DNA of 5,086 bases from JAVBUZ01 sp031554725 (GTDB taxonomy: Bacteria; Bacillota; Clostridia; Lachnospirales; Lachnospiraceae), in contig JAVBUZ010000210.1 of the NCBI GenBank assembly GCA_031554725.1, positions 1 through 5,086 on the forward strand, in the 5' to 3' direction. The notes below the pieces were generated by a model. That model ran no database searches. It worked only from the letters and a program-made list of their open reading frames with translations, and had not been told where the DNA came from. This document shows, one piece after another, positions 1-5,086 of the stretch (its first letter is position 1; every line of letters begins with the position of its first letter). The position numbers and the translations under genes were made by a program.

Positions 1-5
1 AAGGA
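1..5 (+). promoter_or_regulatory. Ribosome binding site of the permease gene
   Basis: AAGGA lies 8 bases before the ATG at 14, a normal Shine-Dalgarno spacing. It supports that ATG even though the frame stays open to the window edge. A competing ATG at 6 runs into a stop after six codons and is not a gene start. Confidence 0.6.
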
Positions 6-13
6 ATGAAAGT

Positions 14-2824
14 ATGTTTAGAGTAATGTTGCAAAAACTATGGCATAAAAAATTCATGGTACTTTGTCTTTTATCTGGAAGTCTCCTGCTTATCGCGACC
101 ATGGTTAGCTTTCCGATGTATAAGGAAGCGGCCTTTAATCGGATGCTCCAGGATGAGTTCAGAAATGAGTTAGCGGAAACGGGAACTTGGCCAGCCATGA
201 ATAAAATGGTTATCATTTCAAAAAAGGATGGTGGCGGCAGCGCAATTAGTAGGATGGAAACGCTTCTAGCAGAGATATACAATAAGATGAGCGTCACGAA
301 GAAGGAAACCATATTTTACTATTTATTAGCAAAATCAGACGCAAAGTCACTTATGAATAGAGAAGATATGCAAACGATATCTTTTAGATTAGGTTGTCTT
401 TCTAACCTGCCAGAGCATGCAAAGCTACTGACGGGTGAGATGTTTTCTGAGGGTGGTTTTTCAGAAGATGGCTGTGTAGAGGTAGTAATTAGCCAGGCTT
501 GTATGGTTAAAACCAACCTACTGGTTGGAGAAATTATCGAGTGTGACTATTTAAAGGATAGTAAGGGCAAGGCCTTACGTTTAAAAATTACCGGGGTGTT
601 TGATAAAGAGGATTCACAGGATTTCTATTGGCAGGTATCCCCAGATGAGATGGATATAGCCCTGCTGATGGATGAAGAGCTATTTCGGCAATATTTTACA
701 GGAGATAAGGCTGGAAAGTACACTCTAACCTGTAGCTATTTTTCTCTTTTTGAATATGAGAATTTGAAAGTACAGCAGGTAAGTACCATAAAGGAATATA
801 CCGCATGGCTCACAAAGGAAAGTCCTTTTAGAAGTACGATGAATGTACCTACTTACGATGATATCCTTACAAGTTTTACGGAGAAACAAGAGCGTATTAA
901 AGCAACGCTTTTTATCCTTCAGATTCCTATTTTGATTTTACTATGTACCTTTTTATTTATGTTATCAAGTCAGATGTATGAAATGGAAAGAAATGAAATA
1001 TCGGTAATGAAGAGTAGGGGAAGCTCAGGGGGTCAGATTTTTAGACTTTACTTATCACAAAGCATTCTGCTTACGCTACTTGGCCTAGTGGCAGGGATGC
1101 CCTTAGGTGGTTTGTTTTGCCGCATGCTGGGGGCGACTGAAAACTTCTTAGAATTTAATAGTCGTAGACAGATGGAGGTTTCATACACGAAGGAAGTGCT
1201 TATATATATGCTACTAGCTTGTCTTATCTCTATTCTAGTAATGACACTTCCTACCATTAAACATAGCAGGCTAACTATCGTAAAGTTAAAACAGCAGAAG
1301 GCTGCTAAAAAAAGAGCTTGGTGGGAGAAGAGCTTTTTGGACATCATATGTCTTTGCCTTTCTATCTACGGCTTGTATACCTATCGGAGCAACCAAGCAT
1401 CCCTTATACAGGCAGTGCTTATGGGGAAAGCACTTGACCCACTTTTATACTTAAGCTCCTCCCTTTTTGTGGTGGGTATGGGACTTTTGAGTCTGAGGCT
1501 ACAACCGATACTAATTAATTTGATATATAAAATGGGTAGCAGATTCTGGGGACCAGCAAGCTATGCTTCTTTCCTAGAAAATGCAAAAAATGGAAAAGAA
1601 CAGCAGTTTATTATGCTCTTTATGATATTAACCATTTCTCTTGGTAGCTTTCATTCCACAGTAGCTAGAACTATTTTGTGGAATGCAAAGGCAAACATAG
1701 AATATCTAGATGGAGCAGATGTAATACTGAAAGAGGTATGGGAAGATAATAGTGCCTTTGCATCAATGGATACGACTGTAGAATTTCAGTATATAGAGCC
1801 TGACTATAATAAGTACAAAGCAGCTCCAGGAGTGGCTTCTTATACAAAGGTAATTCATGATACAAAAGCGGTAGCTTCTACACAAGATAACAAAAAACAA
1901 CAGATTAGTCTGATGGGTATTCATACAAAAGAATTTGGAGAAAACACTTGGGTGGAGGAAGAGCTACTAGAAAAACCATATTATTCCTTTTTAAATGCGC
2001 TGGCAGTGGAAGCACAGGGCGCTTTGGTCTCAAGAAATTTCCAAACCGTATTTGGTTATAAAGTAGGAGATTCTATTAACTGTACGAATGCTGATAATAA
2101 ACAGGTAAGACTAAAAATTGTAGACTTTTTTGATTACTTTCCTGGCTATGCATCCACAAGCACCAGTCTGAACTTAGACGGAACCATTCATACCACGGAT
2201 AATTATATGGTTGTGGCGCAGTATGCCACCCTACAGCAAAAGTGGGGAACCTGTCCTTACGAAATATGGATGACCACAACTGGGGATGAGGGGATGAAAA
2301 GCCTGAAAGCATGGATTGGGGACGTGAACCTTCGTCTGACTAGCTTTACAGATAGAGAAGCAGATAAGAGACGTACTGTTGAGGATCCCTTGCTACAAGG
2401 AACCAATGGGGTTTTGACCATGGGCTTTGTAGTTACCATACTTTTGTGTGGCGTGGGATATTTAATATACTGGGTTCTATTTATTCGTTCAAGAGAGCTA
2501 CTTTTCGGGGTGCTTCGTGCAAGCGGTATGCATAAAGGAGAAATCTTCCATATGCTTATAAATGAGCAGATTTTTTCGGGACTTTTCTCTATTTTAGCAG
2601 GTGCTGGTATTGGAACGGTTACTTCAAAACTGTTTGTTCCAATACTTCAGACTGCATATGCAGCGACCAATCAAATATTACCGATGAAGCTGGTAACGGA
2701 TGTAGCAGACACCGTGAGATTATACGGGTTAATTAGCATAGTAATGCTATCTTGCTTAGCTTTACTGATTCTACTTGTACTTAGACTAAACGTAGCAAAA
2801 GCATTAAAATTGGGTGAAGAATAA
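14..2824 (+). CDS. FtsX/MacB-like ABC transporter permease, fused two-half form
   Basis: This is the membrane subunit of a type VII (MacB/LolCDE/FtsX-like) ABC system, 936 residues. Hydrophobic segments are visible at about 15-35, 297-317, 347-370, 394-412, 440-456, 475-494, 532-550, 800-823, 853-877 and 903-925, so about ten membrane spans. Two large extracytoplasmic domains (about 37-296 and 551-799) each follow a single span and precede three-span blocks. The chain therefore looks like two LolC-type halves joined by two linker spans. Each half has the FtsX coupling region just after the domain: ERNEISVMKSRGSSGGQIF at 325-343, and RSRELLFGVLRASGMHKGEIF at about 825-845. Sub-regions near 127-207 and 670-711 resemble MacB-type periplasmic core segments that end in a beta-rich repeat (LKITGVFD, LKIVDFFD). 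The start at 14 is supported by AAGGA 8 bases upstream. The gene overlaps the next ATPase by one base. Type VII systems usually do not move substrate through the membrane but couple ATP hydrolysis to work on the outer face. The substrate is unknown. Confidence 0.9.
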   Translation: MFRVMLQKLWHKKFMVLCLLSGSLLLIATMVSFPMYKEAAFNRMLQDEFRNELAETGTWPAMNKMVIISKKDGGGSAISRMETLLAEIYNKMSVTKKETIFYYLLAKSDAKSLMNREDMQTISFRLGCLSNLPEHAKLLTGEMFSEGGFSEDGCVEVVISQACMVKTNLLVGEIIECDYLKDSKGKALRLKITGVFDKEDSQDFYWQVSPDEMDIALLMDEELFRQYFTGDKAGKYTLTCSYFSLFEYENLKVQQVSTIKEYTAWLTKESPFRSTMNVPTYDDILTSFTEKQERIKATLFILQIPILILLCTFLFMLSSQMYEMERNEISVMKSRGSSGGQIFRLYLSQSILLTLLGLVAGMPLGGLFCRMLGATENFLEFNSRRQMEVSYTKEVLIYMLLACLISILVMTLPTIKHSRLTIVKLKQQKAAKKRAWWEKSFLDIICLCLSIYGLYTYRSNQASLIQAVLMGKALDPLLYLSSSLFVVGMGLLSLRLQPILINLIYKMGSRFWGPASYASFLENAKNGKEQQFIMLFMILTISLGSFHSTVARTILWNAKANIEYLDGADVILKEVWEDNSAFASMDTTVEFQYIEPDYNKYKAAPGVASYTKVIHDTKAVASTQDNKKQQISLMGIHTKEFGENTWVEEELLEKPYYSFLNALAVEAQGALVSRNFQTVFGYKVGDSINCTNADNKQVRLKIVDFFDYFPGYASTSTSLNLDGTIHTTDNYMVVAQYATLQQKWGTCPYEIWMTTTGDEGMKSLKAWIGDVNLRLTSFTDREADKRRTVEDPLLQGTNGVLTMGFVVTILLCGVGYLIYWVLFIRSRELLFGVLRASGMHKGEIFHMLINEQIFSGLFSILAGAGIGTVTSKLFVPILQTAYAATNQILPMKLVTDVADTVRLYGLISIVMLSCLALLILLVLRLNVAKALKLGEE

Positions 2825-2826
2825 TG
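2812..2826 (+). promoter_or_regulatory. Translational coupling junction, permease to ATPase 1
   Basis: The permease stop TAA (2822-2824) shares its last base with the ATG of the next gene (2824-2826). A purine-rich GGGTGAAGA (2812-2820) just upstream is only a modest Shine-Dalgarno match. Re-initiation by the terminating ribosome probably contributes and would keep subunit amounts matched. Confidence 0.6.
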
Positions 2827-3516
2827 GAAAAAAATAGAAGCGAAATAGCAATAGACATAAAAGGTGTAGATAGAATCTTTCCTGTGCCAGGAGGCGAATT
2901 TCAGGCCCTAAAGAATATTAATGTAAGCATACCAGCAGGAAATCTTGTTATATTAAAGGGGCGGTCCGGTTCAGGAAAAACAACCCTGCTCAATATTATA
3001 AGCACCCTTGACCAACCATCTAATGGTAACTTATTTATCGAGGGAAGGGAACTTGCTGGGATGACGGAACGAGAAAAAGAGATACTTAGGAGAACGAAGT
3101 TTGGTTTTGTATTTCAATCTGTATCCCTTTTCCCGACAATGAATGCTTTGCAAAATGTGGAATTTTCACTGCGTATGGCTGGGGTGAAGGGAGAACGACA
3201 AGAAAGAGCAAAAGAGTGTCTAAAAATGGTGGGGCTGGGAAGCCGAATGCATCATATGCCAGCAGAAATGTCTGGTGGAGAGCAGCAGCGTACAGCTATC
3301 GCAAGGGCAATTGCCCATAGACCAGCATTCATATTTGCTGACGAGCCGACGGCAGAGCTGGATAGTGCTTCGGCAGCAGAGGTGGTAAGACTCTTTAAGG
3401 AAATGACTAAGGATGGGGTAACGGTTTTGATGACCACCCATGACATGGGACTAATGGACGCAGGAGACATGGTAATCGAGCTTCAAAATGGGGAACAAAT
3501 ATGGCAGATGCAATAA
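2824..3516 (+). CDS. ABC transporter ATP-binding protein (LolD/MacB class), ATPase 1
   Basis: This is the cytoplasmic nucleotide-binding subunit that would power the permease encoded just upstream. It has 230 residues, the standard length for a stand-alone LolD/MJ0796-type ATPase. All motifs are present in order: Walker A GRSGSGKT (46-53), Q-loop glutamine 98 in FVFQS, signature MSGGEQQR (149-156, with Met in place of the usual Leu), Walker B ending in D173 with catalytic E174 (FADEPT), D-loop AELDS (177-181), and switch histidine 206 (TTHD). The phrase SLFPTMNALQNVEF after the Q-loop is typical of the class. The D-loop starts with Ala-Glu where relatives often have Gly-Asn/Ser; this is probably neutral. 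There is no membrane segment and no extra domain. It overlaps its neighbours on both sides (1 and 16 bases), which places it firmly in the operon. It probably pairs with the downstream ATPase as a heterodimer, but homodimers cannot be excluded. Confidence 0.95.
   Translation: MEKNRSEIAIDIKGVDRIFPVPGGEFQALKNINVSIPAGNLVILKGRSGSGKTTLLNIISTLDQPSNGNLFIEGRELAGMTEREKEILRRTKFGFVFQSVSLFPTMNALQNVEFSLRMAGVKGERQERAKECLKMVGLGSRMHHMPAEMSGGEQQRTAIARAIAHRPAFIFADEPTAELDSASAAEVVRLFKEMTKDGVTVLMTTHDMGLMDAGDMVIELQNGEQIWQMQ
3490..3495 (+). promoter_or_regulatory. Ribosome binding site of ATPase 2, inside ATPase 1
   Basis: GGGGAA lies 5 bases before the ATG at 3501, within the last codons of the preceding gene. 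It supports the 3501 start and hence the 16-base gene overlap (3501-3516). The N-terminus made from this start begins with the beta-strand expected for the ABC fold. Confidence 0.55.
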
Positions 3517-4379
3517 TACAAGCAGATGGACTTGTAAAAATTTATAAAACAAAACAGACGGAAGTGCTGGCTTTGCAAGGACTTGATCTTGTTGTAGAGG
3601 AAGGGGAAATGACAGCACTCATAGGTAGCAGCGGTAGTGGGAAGAGTACCTTTTTAAATATGATAGGTGGTTTGGACAGACCTAGCGCAGGAAGTCTAAC
3701 GGTTGGTGGTAACAATCTTTTTACAATGACGGAAAAAGAGCTAGTAGCCTATAAGCGAGATGTAGTCGGTTTTGTATGGCAAAATAATGGACGAAATCTT
3801 TTACCTTATTTGACGGCTATAGAAAATGTAATGCTACCTATGTATATAACAGAGGAAAAGCATAAAAAGCAAAAAGCCCTTGAGCTTTTGGAACTAGTGG
3901 GAATGTCTCATAAAAAGCATAGCCAATTACACATGCTTTCCGGTGGGGAGCAGCAACGTATTGCGATTGCTATAGCTCTTGCGAATACACCAAAGCTTCT
4001 GCTAGCAGATGAGCCAACAGGAAGCGTAGATGCCAAGACGGCAGATTACATATTTGATGTATTTACACAGTTAAATAAGATGGGACAGACAATCCTAATT
4101 GTTACTCATGATATAGCCCTTTCTAAAAAGGTAAAGAGAGTTGTGGCAATCAGAGATGGAAAAATAAGTAGCGAACGAATTCTAAAAGAAAAATATGCCG
4201 ATAGACTTAGAGAAATAGAAATTGACTGGAGGCAGGAGGACACCCAAGAAGAATATGCCATTATAGACAAGGTAGGAAGGGTGCAAATTCCTAAGGAAAT
4301 TCTTAAAGAAATGGGATTACAGGATAACAAGGTAAGACTAGAATTTCAGAATGATAAAATTATCATTACAAAGCCTTAA
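3501..4379 (+). CDS. ABC transporter ATPase 2 with C-terminal SpoVT/AbrB domain
   Basis: This is the second ATP-binding subunit of the operon, 292 residues. The ABC domain occupies about 1-224: Walker A GSSGSGKST (42-50), Q-loop glutamine 94 (FVWQNN), signature LSGGEQQR (146-153), Walker B LLLAD with D170 and catalytic E171, D-loop GSVDA (174-178), and switch histidine 203 (VTHD). The segment GRNLLPYLTAIENVMLP (97-113) marks a LolD/MacB-like subgroup distinct from ATPase 1, so the two are not a recent tandem duplication. The signature is followed by IAIAIAL where relatives commonly have an Arg (IARAL); here it is I158. Residues 225-251 form a charged, probably helical linker. Residues 252-292 then read as a complete SpoVT/AbrB domain around DKVGRVQIPKEI, ending in a hydrophobic strand KIIITKP. 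A plain ATPase of this class ends near 225-235, so the last about 60 residues are an added module. Whether that module binds DNA or mediates assembly is not known. The gene is co-translated with ATPase 1 and ends 49 bases before the convergent regulator. Confidence 0.93.
   Translation: MADAIIQADGLVKIYKTKQTEVLALQGLDLVVEEGEMTALIGSSGSGKSTFLNMIGGLDRPSAGSLTVGGNNLFTMTEKELVAYKRDVVGFVWQNNGRNLLPYLTAIENVMLPMYITEEKHKKQKALELLELVGMSHKKHSQLHMLSGGEQQRIAIAIALANTPKLLLADEPTGSVDAKTADYIFDVFTQLNKMGQTILIVTHDIALSKKVKRVVAIRDGKISSERILKEKYADRLREIEIDWRQEDTQEEYAIIDKVGRVQIPKEILKEMGLQDNKVRLEFQNDKIIITKP
4254..4376 (+). other. SpoVT/AbrB-like domain fused to ATPase 2
   Basis: This stretch encodes residues 252-292 of ATPase 2. 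The run I-D-K-V-G-R-V-Q-I-P-K-E-I-L-K-E-M-G-L matches the AbrB/MazE/SpoVT pattern (D-x-x-G-R-V-x-I-P-x-E-L-R-x-x-L-G-I). It is followed by a second beta unit (VRLEFQNDKIIITKP), as in AbrB, where a short turn leads to a D-x-K-I-I-L-type strand. The swapped-hairpin fold is formed by two chains in known members, so this piece should drive dimerisation. The reading frame is continuous with the ATPase and no usable separate start is visible at the domain boundary, so it appears to be made only as part of the fusion. Confidence 0.85.
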
Positions 4380-4409
4380 AAGTTTTATATGAAAGATATG
4401 CTCATGAAG

Positions 4410-4462
4410 AAAAAAGTTCCTTGAGCCACTAAATATGGCTCAAAGAACTTTCTTTTTGTTTT
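4410..4462. terminator. Shared bidirectional intrinsic terminator
   Basis: Arms 4413-4427 and 4437-4451 form a 15-position stem, plus an A-T closing pair (4428/4436) and a 7-base loop. For + strand RNA there is one C·A mismatch (4420/4444), followed by TTT-C-TTTTT-G-TTTT (4449-4462). For - strand RNA the same position becomes a G·U wobble, so the stem is uninterrupted, followed by six Ts (4415 down to 4410) and then CTTC. It therefore fits an end for both the ABC operon (33 bases after its stop) and the regulator gene. The regulator's stop codon (4429-4431) lies in the loop. Confidence 0.88.
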
Positions 4463-5086
4463 AAAAACTTGGGTTGTTCATTCTTTCCTCTAAACTGGCT
4501 AGGGGTACAATTTTTCTGTAGCTTAAACAAGCGGTTAAAGGTGGATATGCTTGCAAAGCCTGCTTGCAAAGCTACCTCTGTAATAGAAAGATTCGGTTGT
4601 GTAAGGAGCTCCTCAGCAACCTTGATTCGACGGTAATTCAAGTAGTCACAAAAGGTAAATGAGGTATACTGCCGAAAGAGTCTGGCAAAATGATATTTAC
4701 TAAAGCCAATGGAATCAGCAACGTCATCTAAGGTGAGTTCTTCCATATAATGTGTATCAATATAGTCTAGAAGATCATTGAATTTCTGTACATAAGCTTT
4801 CTGCTTGGGAAGTCGCACATTGGGGAATAGGTTACCAGTATCAATACGGTTTTGACCTAGCTTTACAAAAAAAGACATTAAAAGTGATAAGACTGAAAGC
4901 TCTTTATATTCATCGTCACCAAAATATAAATCAATCATATTAAGAAGAATTTGGCAAAGCTCATCACAAAGAATAGGAAAAGTTTCTTTGGATATATATA
5001 GTGGGTCAACCAACATGGATTGAATTCCGGCAAAGCCTTTTAGCTTAGTCATATAAGAAATATCAAAAAGTAGGATAAATCTACTT
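4429..5086 (-). CDS. AraC/XylS-family transcriptional regulator, 5'-truncated by window edge
   Basis: This is a DNA-binding regulator read from beyond the right edge. The ATG at 5052 is unlikely to be the start. The frame stays open through the last 34 bases (SRFILLFDISY before that Met), and this run is the usual end of the AraC-type cupin/sensor domain, as in F-I-L-F-D. Family members are about 280-300 residues; about 218 are visible, so roughly the first 70-80, carrying most of the ligand-binding cupin, are missing. Counting from the internal Met, a helical linker/dimerisation region spans about 22-75. The AraC DNA-binding domain lies at about 87-188, with helix-turn-helix 1 near LTLDDVADSIGFSKYHFARLF (107-127) and helix-turn-helix 2 near ITEVALQAGFASISTFNRLF (157-176), closed by the family hallmark TPSQFR (183-188). 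Its last codons build the shared terminator. It converges on the ABC operon; whether it regulates that operon is a guess from proximity. Confidence 0.93.
   Translation of the reverse strand, partial: SRFILLFDISYMTKLKGFAGIQSMLVDPLYISKETFPILCDELCQILLNMIDLYFGDDEYKELSVLSLLMSFFVKLGQNRIDTGNLFPNVRLPKQKAYVQKFNDLLDYIDTHYMEELTLDDVADSIGFSKYHFARLFRQYTSFTFCDYLNYRRIKVAEELLTQPNLSITEVALQAGFASISTFNRLFKLQKNCTPSQFRGKNEQPKFLKQKESSLSHI

Noticed and set aside
1048..1347. A 99-codon open frame on the - strand within the permease gene
   Set aside because: It lies wholly antisense to a well-supported membrane protein gene, has no recognisable domain, and its hydrophobic stretches mirror the permease spans.
3220..3470. 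Two overlapping - strand open frames inside ATPase 1
   Set aside because: They are shadows of conserved ABC motifs (signature to switch region). They carry no domain and overlap each other in different frames.
4255..4266. ATG at 4255 after the GGAGGCAGGAGGA run as an internal start for a free AbrB-like protein
   Set aside because: It is out of frame with the AbrB domain and hits TAG after three codons. No in-frame start codon lies at proper spacing.
2824..4379. ATPase 1 and ATPase 2 as a recent tandem duplication
   Set aside because: Outside the universal ABC motifs the two sequences differ widely at both protein and DNA level, and only one carries the extra C-terminal domain.
4380..4428. 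A small gene or RNA in the gap between the convergent genes
   Set aside because: Only 49 bases, and the right part is the terminator hairpin; no other structure or coding signal is visible.
1..5086. CRISPR arrays, tRNA/rRNA genes, insertion sequences or long repeats
   Set aside because: No repeat-spacer pattern, no cloverleaf-like segment, no transposase frame and no terminal inverted repeats were seen; nearly all the sequence is accounted for by four genes.

Overview
The window reads as AT-rich Firmicutes DNA, most likely from a Clostridia/Lachnospiraceae-type genome. This rests on A/T-ending codons, purine-rich ribosome binding sites, tightly overlapping genes and the style of the proteins. 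It is an inference; no marker gene here fixes the taxon.

Layout: from 14 to 4379 on the + strand there are three overlapping genes. They encode a 936-residue FtsX/MacB-type membrane permease, an MJ0796/LolD/MacB-class ABC ATPase (230 residues), and a second ATPase of the same class (292 residues). The junctions are a 1-base overlap (TAATG at 2822-2826) and a 16-base overlap (3501-3516), so the three genes are almost certainly one co-translated operon. Only 13 bases precede the permease, so the promoter and any earlier operon genes lie outside the window. On the - strand, converging on the operon, is an AraC/XylS-family transcription regulator (4429 to the window edge). Its N-terminal end is cut off by the window. 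The 49-base gap between the convergent genes, together with the last codons of the regulator, forms a strong hairpin flanked by T-tracts on both strands, which looks like a shared bidirectional terminator.

How the genes work together: the permease looks like two LolC/MacB-like halves fused in one chain (two large extracytoplasmic domains, about 10 membrane segments). The two different ATPases would serve it as a heterodimer or as alternatives. The system belongs to the type VII ABC (mechanotransmission) class, which in Gram-positives handles antibiotic or peptide resistance, lipid/lipoprotein handling or envelope signalling. The substrate cannot be read from the sequence.

The most unusual feature is at the C-terminus of the second ATPase. 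After the ABC domain and a charged linker, residues about 252-292 form a complete SpoVT/AbrB (swapped-hairpin) domain, normally found in DNA-binding transition-state regulators and MazE-type antitoxins. An ABC transporter ATPase carrying an AbrB fold suggests either a transporter-tethered regulator or reuse of this obligately dimeric fold for assembly. Loss of two of the four arginines known to matter for DNA contact in AbrB makes the assembly role at least as plausible.
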